DNA from: Parasponia andersonii
Lineage: Eukaryota; Streptophyta; Magnoliopsida; Rosales; Cannabaceae
Assembly (NCBI GenBank): GCA_002914805.1
Contig: JXTB01000230.1
Span: 1-64,000 of the forward strand
Direction: 5' to 3'
DNA: 64,000 bases
Shown: positions 1-12,286 of the stretch, one piece after another
Numbering within the stretch: position 1 is the first letter of the stretch
How the letters are laid out: each line of letters begins with the position of its first letter
Position numbers and translations under genes: made by a program
Notes under the pieces: generated by a model
Told to the model about the DNA's origin: nothing
Database searches by the model: none
What the model saw: only the letters and a program-made list of their open reading frames with translations

Positions 1-651
1 GTGCGGCTCGAACCTGCTTTCTTCTGCTGAGGCTGCACAGGGCAAAGTAACATGAGCAATGAAACCATGAGAAAACTCAAACCCAAAGGTCATAGTCCGA
101 TGCTTACTCTGCAAGAAGACTGAAGGGACCTGGAAGTGTTCTCCGTTCACCCAAGGGGAGCACCACGCCCCTCCTATGGCATAAAGCCTGGCGTGAGAGT
201 CCCATTGTTTATCCGACCACGGCAATCCCCAAAAGATGTGACGTCCAGGCAGCGGCTGGAGGTAGAAGGTGGGGTAAGAGCTCTTCTTAGGAATGAGAAC
301 AAGTTTGTAAGCGTAGAAGACCACCTCCAGGTCAATGTGCGTGTTGTAGATAACTGACAGGGCAGAGAGCCCCATCAGAATCATAATCCCGTTGACATTC
401 AGTTGCATCGGATGGATTCCCGTCAGGGCAAAAAACTGATGGACCAGAGGGGGAAGAGGGAATCGCAGGCAATCCAGGTGCTTCCTGCCCAAAACAATGG
501 AACCCTCGGGGGCGCAGGGCCGGAGGTACCAGTCTGCGGGGCCTTTGACTCTTTGAAGCGTCACTCCTCCGGGGAAGCAGAGCTGCCTCCTCAATGAGTC
601 CAACTCTGAATCTGTAATAGACTGCAATTCTTGATTTTGATTCGAAGCCAT
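1..651 (-). CDS. gypsy-type retrotransposon N-terminal protein, PF04195-like (partial, runs off the window)
   Basis: An uninterrupted reading frame of 217 codons from the ATG at 651 to the window edge. The start is followed by MASNQNQELQSITDSELDSL. Residues about 25-60 contain FPGGVTLQRV and an acidic-proline stretch. Residues about 65-110 contain LRFPLPPLVHQFFALTGIHP, then QLNVNGIMILMGLSALS, and around residue 140 there is GLPWSDKQW. This order matches the domain described in plants as a putative gypsy-type transposon protein (Transposase_28, PF04195), found at the N terminus of some plant gypsy elements and derived genes. No stop or frameshift is seen, unlike most other element ORFs here, so this insertion may be young. 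An expressed domesticated copy is possible but unsupported. Assignment is from motif memory. Confidence 0.75.
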   Translation of the reverse strand, partial: MASNQNQELQSITDSELDSLRRQLCFPGGVTLQRVKGPADWYLRPCAPEGSIVLGRKHLDCLRFPLPPLVHQFFALTGIHPMQLNVNGIMILMGLSALSVIYNTHIDLEVVFYAYKLVLIPKKSSYPTFYLQPLPGRHIFWGLPWSDKQWDSHARLYAIGGAWCSPWVNGEHFQVPSVFLQSKHRTMTFGFEFSHGFIAHVTLPCAASAEESRFEPH

Positions 652-1079
652 TGTTCCGAAAGATGACTGAGAGGGTGAAAGTTTTTGGAATAGAAGGAAG
701 CAAAAATCTTGAAATGTTGAGAGACTGGGGGGATGGAAAACTTTGGAAAAACGGCAGATAAACACAGTAGTGGCTTTTAAAGGAGAGAAGCCGAAAAGTT
801 TTTCTGGAAGAGGAGAGAATAAAAGAAACCAAACAGCCAAAATTTCGAATTTCAAATAGAACCCGTGATGAGAGATGGCGTATCACCACATCGGGAAAAG
901 GGAGCCACGTGCGTCCCTCAGGTTGGAGAAGCGAAGAGACGGTTTCCCCACTTGATAGACACGAGTCTATCAAATAGGGAAATGGGGGCAGTTGTGGGGC
1001 CCGTTCCTGAACCTTATACCACGAGAAGGGCCACGCGGATCGCACGTGATCTCACCACTGGCCTTTAGGTCCTCCAAAC

Positions 1080-1234
1080 GTAGGGGTCAGAAGCCCCAAG
1101 GTCCCCATAACTGATCCCAGACGGTCCAGCCAGTCAGACCCCAACCGCGACAGCTGGCATTCTGAGGCCTCGAGGGTCGGCTGTCTAGGAACAGCGACCC
1201 TTACCCCAACAGTTGTAGGGGTCAGAAGCCCCAA
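1080..1234. repeat. Pair of 20-bp direct repeats in gypsy leader/LTR
   Basis: GTAGGGGTCAGAAGCCCCAA occurs at 1080-1099 and again at 1215-1234, 135 bp apart. Each copy contains a short GGGG...CCCC dyad, so each could fold as a small hairpin. They lie in the untranslated part of the minus-strand gypsy element. Confidence 0.7.
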
Positions 1235-1803
1235 TTGTCTTCAGACTGGGTACAATCGAAAGCAGCCCCCCCGGCACCAGACCCGGACAGAGCATTTAAT
1301 GCGTTTCTGGGTAGGTGCGTGCGCAGGGACAAGCCGTCCTGACAGAACGGCGATTTGCCCAAATCTTGCTCCTGACAGATTGAAGCAGGAGAAGGCAGCG
1401 AAAATAAGGCCACGGTAGGACAGAAGAGATCACAGAAATCTCGGCCCGTCACGGTTAAAAAAGATCTTGAGGTGAAAGGTACTCATTATTTTTTCCTGAG
1501 ATAGAGAACCATGCTATTCGCTATCGGGGGACTACATATATTGAGGCCATGCGTTCCTGAGAGGGGCATGTGAAATACAAAAAAACAGATAGATATCCAT
1601 ACTGATATTTTTCTCCTTGCTACCAAAATGCAAAGAAAGCCACTGACTTAAGCATCGGAGATCTTTGCAGGTAGCCACCCCCGCCTCTCCGATCTTGCTC
1701 GGAGTTCAAAGAGTTTTGAGACAACAAGGACACGTGGACAGTTGGAGAATCCAGCATCAGCAGTTCGAGACACGTGGACGACTGGTGAGAAACCACTCCA
1801 ACA

Positions 1804-4316
1804 CCACCACTTGCCTGAGCATCTCTGGCCCTCAACGACTGCCGCAACTACCCAAAAATTGGTTGTAGTCTGCCATACGAAAGTCACTGGAGATTTCAAA
1901 GTCGCTTAAGCCTCCGAACACTAGTGGAAACAGAAAACATCTGCCATGGTTCCCTTGCCGACGAGCCTCCTTTGATAATGTTCGAGCGCTACCAACTGCT
2001 AGTATTGAACGCTCATCATAGACGAAGTTCCGCCGCTGGTCTCAACCTCGCTAGAGCTCGATATTGCCAGAAAATGCATCAAGAAGCCGTGAACATTCTT
2101 GCTTGCCGCCGTCAGCTCTGACCATCTAAGGCTGTGAAATTGGTCTCTATCAATTAATCTCATCACGATCTTTCCATGGTATAAATATATATAGGGCACC
2201 AATCCAGTAGGTATTTTTTTTTTTTACCTATGCATAGGTATCAATTTGCCCAATGAAAATTTAGCATGCACATTTTTTTATGGTAAAAAGTAAGAGATAG
2301 AAAGAGCATTAATGATGCACGTCTTTTCATACACTTCATTATAGTCATTGGATCACCATCTAATGGTGATCCAACAGCTAAAAAAAAAATACCTACCCAT
2401 AGGTAAAAAAAAAAAATACCTATTGGATTGACAACCATATATATATATATATATATACTTGAATTTTTCTGGATTCATTTTCACCATTTTTGATAATTTC
2501 GAGTTATTTTAGTTTGTGTATTACTTTTTAATCTGACAATCAGATTGTTAAACAAACTTTATAATTGTAATGTATTCATGAAAACATGAATTCTAATATA
2601 TATATTAACTATATTTGGTAACCAGCATAAAAACGAATTTTGACGGCTCAAATTTGCCTCATTTTGTATGCCACAGAGTTGGATTTCAGCCCGAGTCCGA
2701 ATTGATCCAGTTATATATCTAATTTAACTAATTTGAGTACTAGGAATTTAAGTAGAGACATCAATTTCTCTATTCGAGGCTCTGTTGGAAAATCAAATTT
2801 TTAAACCATCCGATTGAGGGCTCGAAAACGACCCCCAACCCTCCAAATGACCACCAAATGATGTTAAATATTCTCGATAGTAACATAGCGCTATCTAGTG
2901 ACTCGATTGAGATAGGGATTTGATTACTTAATCTTTTTAAATGAGTTTAGTTTTAATTTTCACATATTTTAAGTAAATATAGAATTTTGTGAAATATTTG
3001 ATTAAAATATAATTTATACATATTCTGACATGATATAATATTTAAACTACCAGGGAGGCACGTCACTTTAGTTGGCGTAACAATTTATGTTGTTTTAGAA
3101 CTATTTTCTACAGGAACTAGATTTTATTGGCTTTGATGAAAATGATTGCTATGTTGCCGAAACTTTTATAAAATCCAAATTTGAATAAGAATCTAGTTTT
3201 GAGAACTGAACTTGATTAATTAAAAATAATACATGGTCTGTTTTATTATTTTGTAGAAAGTGATTTATATTCTCATTCATGTCATACATATAGCATTGCA
3301 TACATTTATTGCATCTATGTAGCCTACGGATTTACGATACCCCATTCAGGGTGCTCAGACTTATGGTACCTCACCTAGGGTGCTCAAACTATATATCATA
3401 CTTTTGGTCACCATGTTAAGTGACTCAAATATAGTACACATGTGTAATCATTCTTTTGGATGACTCACACAATATTGCATGCTGACTGTCAGCAATCTTT
3501 AGTGGTTCAGACATGTCATTGATTGTGTTGCTAGTTATCTGTTGGCTTGAATAGATATGTACTAGTTTTAATGTGATGTTTTATAACAGTTTGGAATGTT
3601 TGAACCTTTGGAAGATGAATTTGATTTGAAATAATGTTTTATAATGGTTTGAAAGATATAAACCTTTGGATAATATTTTCAATTGGATTTCTATAAAGTG
3701 TTTGAATATTTGTTGACCATGTAGGACCTTGAAAATAAATATTTCATTCTAGTGAAAAACCTGTAATTAAATCTTTACTGAGTATTCACGTGCTCACTGA
3801 CATACTTCCTCCCATTTTCAGATATTAAATTATTTGTAGTAATGATCATAATGGCTAGACAAGCTATTTGGCTTGCGTCTATAGTTCTATTCCTATTTAT
3901 TGAAAGGTGTCTATATTTCGTTTGATTTCTTATCATCGTTTAAATATTTAGCCAAGTTTAATGTTCTTACTAAGTGGATGTATAAGGACAACAACACTAT
4001 AAATTTGAGTATTCGGAGTTATATGTGATTTATATAAATTATTTTAGTCTTTGGACTCATTCATTCAAATTTATAATTTTAAATAAAAAGATTCAAAATA
4101 AATTAATTAGAATTCCTCTAAACTTTAAGTGAAGTATTTTTTTGAAGAATCTATATTAATAAGGGATTTCTTTAATTTGAATTTTGCTTATTTTTGAAGA
4201 CTAAAAAAAGAAAAATTTCAAGTATTTAATTTCCTAGAATTTTGAAAAATCATTATTTATTACTGTTTTTACTTAAAATTACTAAAAGTCACGACTTTAG
4301 ATTTTCAGTCGTGACA
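1804..4316 (+). repeat. Family A 5' LTR (5' end displaced by the gypsy insertion)
   Basis: The right edge is fixed by CGTGACA at 4310-4316, directly followed by a primer-binding site. The same sequence recurs as the 3' LTR pieces 8115-8648 and 21969-23978, and in reverse complement at 54048-56167 and 60392-62528. Its first part, about 1804-2180, aligns with 8248-8640. It is interrupted by a MITE at 2194-2436. The first roughly 130 bp of the LTR (compare 8115-8247) are absent here because the gypsy element intervenes. No coding capacity is visible. It contains a run of short direct repeats around GGGTGCTCAGACTTATGGTACC (3340-3420), also present at 22970-23060. Confidence 0.85.
2194..2436. mobile_element. 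Palindromic MITE, copy 1
   Basis: The ends are inverted repeats: the left end reads CAATCCAGTAGGTATTTTT and the right end is close to its reverse complement, with matching poly-T/poly-A arms. The interior has no coding capacity but contains a second short dyad at CATCTAATGGTGATCC. Related copies lie at about 29579-29805 (in a host-gene intron) and 62960-63205. It interrupts the family A LTR between an ATA-rich flank on each side, consistent with insertion into a TA run; the exact target duplication cannot be told apart from the AT repeat. Confidence 0.75.
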
Positions 4317-4320
4317 GCTT

Positions 4321-4332
4321 TGGTATCAAAGC
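4321..4332 (+). other. Primer-binding site of family A (initiator-Met tRNA type)
   Basis: TGGTATCAAAGC lies four bases after the LTR end CGTGACA. It differs by one base from the TGGTATCAGAGC seen in many plant LTR elements. The minus-strand copy has the equivalent site at about 60375-60390. Confidence 0.7.
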
Positions 4333-7300
4333 TTCAGGTTTCAAATCCGTCTAGGATCCTACTTGTGATATTTCGGTGTTTAAAAATAATTTTGGAAAAG
4401 TGTCTGACAAATACCTCATACATTGCTTAGGAATTGGCTAAATATGTTGTCCTTGTCCCTATTCGTTCTGAATTCTTTGTTCTTCTCTCTAGAATGGAAC
4501 TTTGACATTCTTGGGATGGTTATATCCTTGAAATTATAGTCTCGAAAGTGTCAGAGATAATATGAGACTAGTGAATTCTCTTACTGTCGAAATTCCTCAA
4601 TTCAAATGGGCATTCATTTTTATACTCCTATGTCTATTATGTTGATAAGCTGTATGAAATTCGAAGATTTTAAGATAGCAATTTGGTATCTTGTATTTTG
4701 AATAGTATGATTTGACATTATTTGTGCTTATGGGGTTATGATTTAAATTTTTTAAAAATTATTTACATGTGTTTAACTAGTTTGATTGTCTGGTCATATA
4801 TTTTCATAATCTTGTACCATGGATTGTTAGGACTTTTCGATGGTCATGGCATATTAGCTTTCATTCATGCATAGATATAATAATACAGACTTGGTGACCA
4901 AAAAAACTCGTTCTTTCCAGTCTTATCAAGTTTAATTTTCATTAGAAAATTATAAAATTAGTGGAATTTGATGGGATATAATGTCGTGTCTTTTTGTTTC
5001 GAACTTTTAAAAATTCCAAGTTGACAATTCAGATTTTGAACAATGTATACTTTTACATTTTATCAATATGGCATGTTTGCTTCCGGAAAGTCAATGAACA
5101 TTTTAAAATTGGGAATATTGATACGGTAAAAGTAATTCTCTTTTTTAAGGAATATATAGTTTTAAAATTTATGGACCACTTTGATATTGCAGCTTGTGAA
5201 ATTGCCCAAAAAAAATTGAAAAATTGCTTTTCTTAAAAACTAGTTGTCATACTAGTAAGATCTTAATATATATTTAATAATGGTAGTTTAAGAAAAATTA
5301 GACGTCTTTTAAATCAATTAAAATTTTCATAGTGTAAAGTTTCGAAGTATTTTTCTAGTTTTGAATCTAGTAGATATTCTTGCTAAATATTCTCTAACTT
5401 TACTTGGTATTTGATTTTAAATTTAAGGAAGACTTTGGCAATTTAAATTACATAATGACTTGGACTTAAACATGAGATATTTAGGAAAAGTTGGCGTAAA
5501 ATCTTTTTGCAACAAGTTTATATTTTTAAAGAAACACTTAGTGTGATTAAATGCGGTATACATATAAATTTTTGGAAGTTTATGCATCTGTTTCTAAAAG
5601 TCAAATTTATATTATCTTGTTACAAGAATTTTGCTAAGTAAACTTGGTTATGTTAACTTGTTGGAACCTTGTATAAATAGAGAAATTTTATATTTTGAAA
5701 ACTTAATTTGAAATTTTTGTAAAATCTTGTCCTTATGGTTTTATGTTCCTTGTTGTTTGGTTTATTCTTCCAAACTTCTCATTATGTATGTAAGTTACTT
5801 TATTAAGGTGTACATAATTTTAGTGTCCATTGGATTATTAAATCCTTTGTATACAATAAATGTCTTGTTCATTATATAAGTAAATCATGTGTGATTGACT
5901 TTGTATTATTTGTCTCAATTGGATAATTGAGCACTTGTGTGGTTAATTTAGTTTGATATCCTAAATGTTGGAAACTTTTAGTATTGGAGGTTTGGGATGA
6001 TGTCTCATTTAAACTTGGAATAAAAATACTTTTGTTTTGGACATCTACGCCTTAGAGAGTTTTTGGTGGTGCATGATGGTATATATATATATATATATAT
6101 GTTATTTTCTTTGAAATTTTATTTAAACTTTTTAATTCATGAAATTGTATATGTTACAAATTAGTTAGCAATGCAAAAATGTTATTTTCTATAAATATGC
6201 TTGACAAGACGAATGAGGTTAAAAAAAAATATATTTACACATTACACATTTTATTATTTTCTAAAATACTTTATAGATTCTTTCTACTATTAAAATATCT
6301 TCCAAAAACCGTTTTTAATAAAATTACTAGAGTGTGGTGACGTCGAAGTTATAAAATTTAAAGAAAGCCTCACTAAAATATTACTTAAAATTTTTTATTA
6401 ATAACAAATTATGGGATATTATTTGCATAATATGATTTGTCAACAAAAAGAAGATATACTTTTGAATCTTTTAGAGAGACGTATTGGAAAAAATTGGAAA
6501 GGTTTTGAAATTTTAAGGAAATTTCTATTATGTTTAATTATGATTTAAAATAAATTGACATGTTTTAGTGTTAGATAGTTTAATTAGTAAACTATATATC
6601 AAGCAAAAAACATCTTCTTGTCCTACTTACTTAGCTTAGCAAGTGAAATTGGTGTATCAGATACCAAATTAATTGACTGACAAAATTCAATCTTGTCGAT
6701 GTATTCCCTCTTGGCATTAATGAGTGAGTACTACTTAAGATACTTTACTTCTACTAACTTTTGGGGATTATTAGACACTTGTTATAATCTGTTGTAGATT
6801 AGAATCATCATTGAGTTCATTGGTATTGAGTTCAACTTGTAGCTTATTACTTAATTTGAGTTAGATCTAAGCATCATTATGGATAAAATTAATGACATAA
6901 GGATCAATTTACTCAAAAGTCTATATTCAGAATTGCTGGACTCTTGTACTATTATATTTTTAAAAGGGAATACTTGAAGTTCAAGTTTGATTTATCTATG
7001 GCCAAGGTGAGACCTTATTATGAACTAGTGTATTATTCTTATATGCCTTTGATGTATGTGTTGCATGTTTTTTTAAAAAAATAATAAAAGAATTGTTTTT
7101 GATTTTAAAATAGACTGTGGTAAGATAGGAGATAGGTGTCACTACAGAGACAATCTATTCTGTTGATATCTTATTTATAGGACATTGCAGTATTATTGAC
7201 AATTATTTGTATATTGGGTATTGAGTTATTTCTATACGATGTCCTCTTATATCATTGACTTGGAAAGTCTTTGGAAGTGATTGACAATTTGGGATTATTG

Positions 7301-8101
7301 TTATAATCTTTTCTTAGGCAAATAGACTTAAAAAGCTTTTGGTTATAAATACAGTATGAATCATTACTATATAATATTACCTTTGCTAAAAGACTTGGAA
7401 AGTCTTTGGGCTATATTTGTTATGTGAGTACTAGCATTTTTATATGCTTGGACTACAACGTTTGACCTATTATTATTCCTTGTGTTATGTACTCCTTTCT
7501 TAGAGATTTTTATTTGTAATGATTCTAGTATTGTTCTTGACTAGAAATATTTTATGTACATGGTTTTTACTCACTTAATATGAGGAACGGTAAATGACTT
7601 ATGTCATTGTACTCTTGTTATCGTTTTGTTCTCTAAACTTGTCTATCTTATGTTGATAAGGATTCTGTTAGAGTCTTTAGACTTAGTGATTGCTTAGGAC
7701 CAAATTTAGCTGAAGACAAACAGAATTATTCTAATGTGTTATTGATTTGAGGACGATATTGTACGTACTTGATATTTAATCAGCTAAATTATTTTAGTGC
7801 CTAACAATCAATGTTCTGGTTATAGAAGTCTTATGTTTTTGACTTCTAGTCTTGATTATCAATAGTACTTTTGTGTTACCTACGTGTGGAAATCATTTCC
7901 AATTTTTTGTATCGAGGTCCTATACCTATTGATGAGCCACCTTGTGATTCTATACCTTTTTATCTCATGCTATGTATGGCATGGATATGTTGGCGAAATT
8001 TTATACTATAAAACTAATGGTTCACTCTTTTTACAATTATTATTCCTTATTATTTTACTTGTATTCCCAGTTGTGTTTGAATTTCAGGATGAAATTCTTT
8101 T

Positions 8102-8114
8102 AAGAGGGGAAGGA
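8102..8114 (+). other. Polypurine tract of family A
   Basis: AAGAGGGGAAGGA immediately precedes the 3' LTR start TGTAAAAACC at 8115. This is where plus-strand DNA synthesis of an LTR retroelement is expected to prime. The minus-strand copy has AAAGAGGGAAAGG at 56168-56180. Confidence 0.75.
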
Positions 8115-8648
8115 TGTAAAAACCAATTTTACATAAGGGTAAACTAGTAATTTGACTTTTAAAAAAAGATAAACAAAACATATTATATATATGACTCTCT
8201 CATCTCCCTCATCTCTTTCTCCCTCTTCTTGATACCCCTTGCAACTCATGGCCACCACTTGCTCGAGTATCTCTGACCCTCGACGACTGCCGCAACCACC
8301 CAAAAATTGGTCACAGTCTACCATAGGAAAGTCACTGGAGATTTCAGAGTCACTTGAGCCTCTCAACGCTAGCGAAAATGGAAAACATCCCCCATGGTTC
8401 CCTCCCCCCATGGTTCCCTCATTGGAGCTTCCTCTGGTGATCTTCGAGTGCTGCCAACTGCTAGAATTGAATGCCCATCACCAGAAAAAGCTTCATCGCT
8501 AGTCCTAACCATACCGGAGCTCGATATTGCCAAAAATGCAGCAAGAAGCCGCTGACATTCTTGCTCACTGCCGTCAGCTCTAGCCATCTCAGGCCATGAA
8601 ATCAGTCTCTATCAATTCGTCTCTTCACGATCTTTCCAATGGTATATA
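8115..8648 (+). repeat. Family A 3' LTR, first segment
   Basis: It starts with TGTAAAAACC after the polypurine tract. Positions 8248-8640 match the 5' LTR at 1804-2180. It stops at the copia insertion; ATATA at 8644-8648 is repeated at 17750-17754, after the copia element. The LTR resumes at 17750. Confidence 0.85.
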
Positions 8649-10276
8649 TGCTGGTGTTTATTGGAATAAATTTCTAGAAAATATTTTCATAAAATTATTT
8701 TCAAGAACACTATAGTTTTGTAAAATCAAGAAACGCAGCAGAATTGGTCGTATAAAATTTTTCTTTTTAGAAAACGTTTCAGATCGTGATCTAATATGAA
8801 TTAACTCTTGATCTGACAAGAACAATACCCGGATTCATTTCACAACTTTCTCATCTTCTCGTCTATTCTTGAAAGGCTTTTGATTGATCCGATGGGTGGT
8901 CACCTTCTTGATTCCCAACAAAGAGATCCACAGATGAATAAGAAGACAATCTTCTCGAACCGATTTCTCCGGGATGGCCGAAACACCAAGGACAGTGAAT
9001 CCCTAGTGGTGGCCGATTTCTCTGCTCTCTCTTTCTCTGTTTTCGTGTGACACTCTCTTCTCAAGGAGTGTTTCACGTGTAACACTTGTATCTAGTTGCT
9101 AGAGAACTTTTCTCTTAAATATAGAGAGATTAGTAAACCCTAATAGGCTTATTCGGCTTGTTGGGCTCAACTGATCATCAAATAACTATTGGGCTTTAAT
9201 TTGAGCTAGACAAGGGACCAGATGGATCCATAAAGCCCAAGTTCCAATGAACCATATACCCACTATCATAATTAACTCTTAAGTATGATTGGGCCTTATC
9301 CATTAATATTGGGACACACCATTATAGGCCCAATATTGAACTCTTGGACTAAATGTCATTTATTTTCTGTGAAACTTATTAACAATTAATTAGCTTGATC
9401 CATTTAGCATATACTATACCTGTAGACATACCCCAATGTAATGCCGTACTAGTAGGGTGAAATTACCGTATTACCCCTCTAGTACATATTTACCTTTGAG
9501 TTGCCATTTTTCATCTAATGGATAATAGTTGACTATGGTGTTTGTATCTGCTTATAATAGCACAGTCAAATTCACATAGTGAATACCAGGGCCCTAGTTT
9601 TTATTATCCAAGTACTTGAAAAAACTCAAAGTGACATCATATGTATGGTGTCCATCATGAAAAACATTCTACACATTTCATATACCTTATCTTCCAAGAT
9701 ACCGGAGTTCGAACCATAAATCGGAACTAGTCCTTTAGTAACTCAAAAAGACAAAACACATGAAAGTAAGTTCATTAATCACTAGGATTAAGGTCTTCTA
9801 CAATAGTGCTAGATTAGTAAAATTAGGAATTTGAGTTACGGTACTTAACCTCAAATTCTAATTCACTAGGTCCTGTTCGATGCTATTATAACTTTCTTAT
9901 AACACACTAGTGTTTCTATTCGAAGACTCACTTCGATAATTAGAGACTTCATTAATTAAATAGATAACACTACATTATATGGCATAGTAAAGTATTCCAT
10001 CTTCAATATGAAAAATGCGAACAATTTAATTTAGACATAATGAAATAAAGAATATAATGTCTCCCACATATGAACTCATCAGACGAATAATTCTTTATTA
10101 CTCATTTCATGTCTCAGAATCTTTTAGATGTTTGCATAAGATAAACATACACATCACATGTATATCAATGAGACATAAATGAAATAGAAATTCATAACAA
10201 TAGATACTAAATAATCCAATAAATATTGTTTATAATATCTAAATAATAAACTGCTTTATAGGACATTATTCCAACA
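8649..10276 (-). repeat. Copia 3' LTR (1628 bp)
   Basis: It runs from TGCTGGTG to CCAACA on the plus strand, that is TGTTGG...CAGCA in element sense. It is the only complete copy of this LTR without a gap or insertion. It differs from the other LTR by roughly 8 percent over the first 250 bp, judged by eye. The small ORFs in it (such as 8900-9085) overlap the repeated LTR sequence and are not counted as genes. Confidence 0.92.
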
Positions 10277-10292
10277 ATCTCCCACTTGGCCT

Positions 10293-11079
10293 TTAAAGCA
10301 GATGTGACATATCACGTAGTCCTATTCCTTTTAGGTGGTCCTCAAATAATTTGGTAATCAAAGATTTGGTAAAAGGATCAGCAAGGTTCTCTGTAGACAT
10401 TATCTTGCTCACTATCACGTCTCCTCTTTGAACAATATCTCTGACTACATGATATTTTCTCTCTATGTGTTTTCCTCCTCTTGTGGCTTCTGGGCTCTCT
10501 GGAGTTAGCAACTGCTCCACTGTTATCACAGTAAAGTGTCATAGGTTGTTATGCTCCAGGTATTACCTCAAGATCCAAAAGGAAATTACAAAGCCAGATC
10601 GCCTATTTAGCTGATTCAGAAGCTGCCACATATTCGGCCTCCATGGTTGAATCTGTAACTCAAGATTGCTTGATACTCCTCTATATAATGGCTCCACCAC
10701 CAAGGATAAAGACTAAACCAGAGGTTAATCTTCTAGAGTCTTTATCAGATTGAAAATCCGAATTAGTATATCCAACAGGTGTTAATTCTTCTCCAGAATA
10801 TACAAGCATATGATTTCTAGTTCTCCGAAGATACTTTAGAATATGCTTGACTGTACCCCAATGTTCAGGTCCTGGATTGGATTGGTAATGACTTACAATC
10901 CTAACAGTATAACAAATATTTAGTCTTGTGCAAAGTATGGCATAAATGGTACTTCCAACTGCCAAAGCATAAGGAATATTTCTCATATGTTCCTTCTCTT
11001 TTTCTGTCTTAGGAGAATTCTCATTAGACAGAGTAATTCCTTTACGAAAGGGTGTTAAACCTTTCTTAGAATTATACAT
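10293..11079 (-). pseudogene. Copia RNase H and C terminus (decayed)
   Basis: Two blocks in different frames. The block 11079-10681 contains IPYALAVGSTIYAILCTR, the link between reverse transcriptase and RNase H, then SHYQSNPGPEHW and VKHILKYLRRTRN, followed by VGYTNSDFQSDKDSRRLTSG, the RNase H core. The usual YTDSDF motif reads YTNSDF, so the expected Asp is Asn. The block 10529-10293 contains KHIERKYHVVRDIV and the C-terminal LADPFTKSL motif typical of copia polyproteins, ending just before the polypurine tract. A stop or frameshift separates the blocks around 10550-10680. Confidence 0.85.
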
Positions 11080-12209
11080 TGCAAACCTTACCAGTATTTT
11101 GTCTACATATGAAGCTTGTGATAAAGCTATGCGTTTATTCTTTCTGTCTCATAGAATCTGTATTCTTAGAACATAGCAAGCTTCACCTAAGTCCTTCATA
11201 TTAAACTATTGTGCTAACTAGACTTTCACTGATGATAATGATCCAACATCATTCCCTATAATTCGAATATCATCAACATAAAGTACCAGAAAAATCACTT
11301 TGTTATCCTGAATTCTTTTATAGACACAAGGTTCATCTATGTTTCGTTCAAAACCATAAAACTTAATTACTTCATCAAATATTATGTTCTATGCTCTAGA
11401 TGCTTGCTTGAGTCCATAAATAGATCTCTTAAGTTCACAAACTTTTCTTTCTTGACACTTTTCAACGAATCCCTTTGGTTGTATCATATAGATACGTTCA
11501 TCAAGATTGCCATTCAGGAATGCAATCTTAACATCCATTTGTCATATCTCATAATCAAGAGATGCAAGATGGATAAGAGTATGCGAATAAACTTGATCAT
11601 AGCTATAGGAGAGAAGGTTTTTTTATAGTCGATACCTTCTTTTTGTGTATAACCATTTGCAACTAACCTTGCCTTGAAAATCTCCACTTTCCCATCTATT
11701 CATCTCTTTCTCTTATAGACCCACTTACACCCGATGGGTTTTATCCCTTCAGGTGGATCTACAAGTTCCCAGACTTTATTAGAGTATATGGACTCTATTT
11801 CAGATTCCATTGCCTTTTGCCAGAGATCTTTATCAACATCATCCATTGCCTCATTGTAGGTGTAAGGATTAGATTCTTGGTCGTAAGACTCTCCTATTCC
11901 CAAGTATCTTTCAGGTTGTCTCACAACTCTCCCACTACGACGAGGATCCGATGTTTGTCGAGTTTCAAGTGATTTATCTTTTCTAAGTGCTTTCTCTATC
12001 TTATCTTCTATAGATGGGCTGATAACATTATCAGTTAATTCTTCTAGAACTAACTTACTTTTGGGCTTGAAATCTTTCATATAGTTTTCTTCCAAGAAAG
12101 TAGCATTTGTACTCACAAACATTTTCTTTTCTTCAGTACTATAGAAATAATACCCTCTAGTTCCTTTTGGGTAACCTACAAATAGACACAATTCAGATCG
12201 TAATTCCAA
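11080..12209 (-). pseudogene. Copia reverse transcriptase (decayed)
   Basis: The N-terminal block 12209-11700 has CLFVGYPKGTRGYYFYS (end of integrase), a charged linker with RRSGRVVRQPERYLG, and VDKDLWQKAMESEIESI followed by GCKWVYKRK, the start of the copia RVT_2 domain. Past a frame change, 11690-11090 in the minus frames contains the polymerase box with YVDD encoded by the complement of 11269-11280, and ASYVDKILVRF near the end. Several stops and frame changes interrupt the domain, so no active polymerase is expected. Its order within the element is normal. Confidence 0.87.
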
Positions 12210-12286
12210 CTTAGTCGTTTTCCTTTCAACACATATGTTGGACTACCCCAAATATGGATATGACGTAAACTAAATTTATGTCCTTT

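Larger units (their letters stand above)
1..1803 (-). mobile_element. Ty3-gypsy-type LTR retrotransposon, 5' part only (cut by window edge)
   Basis: A minus-strand element whose 5' LTR edge is placed at 1803, where the plus strand reads CCAACA (TGTTGG on the element strand). Beyond it, from 1804, the sequence matches family A LTR DNA also present from about 8248, so this element interrupted the family A 5' LTR. The LTR includes, on the minus strand near 1635-1665, a CTCCGATGCTTAAGTCAGT segment of the kind common in the promoter part of plant LTRs. The LTR 3' edge and primer-binding site could not be fixed; candidates lie near 1285 or 1035. The gag-like ORF starts at 651. The rest of the element lies outside the window, so its target duplication cannot be checked. 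Confidence 0.7.
4317..8114 (+). mobile_element. Family A internal region, non-coding (LARD-like)
   Basis: About 3.8 kb of AT-rich DNA between the two family A LTRs. It begins with TGGTATCAAAGC at 4321-4332, which resembles the primer-binding site complementary to initiator methionine tRNA, and ends with the polypurine tract AAGAGGGGAAGGA at 8102-8114. No gag, protease, reverse transcriptase or integrase motif is found in any frame; the longest ORFs are under 90 codons and low in complexity. The minus-strand copy at 56168-60391 shares the sequence (for example 6480-6620 against 57720-57870), so the family spread with an already non-coding interior. This is the hallmark of a large retrotransposon derivative. 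Confidence 0.75.

Noticed and set aside
332..1045. 237-codon minus-strand ORF overlapping the gypsy gag ORF
   Set aside because: It is in another frame; the 651-1 frame carries the recognisable family motifs and runs open off the window edge.
8100..8587. ORFs of 72-103 codons on both strands
   Set aside because: They lie in the family A 3' LTR and are not preserved in the matching 5' LTR (1804-2180).
8900..9085. 61-codon minus-strand ORF
   Set aside because: Part of the copia LTR; overlaps repeated non-coding sequence also at 16940-17143 in the other LTR.
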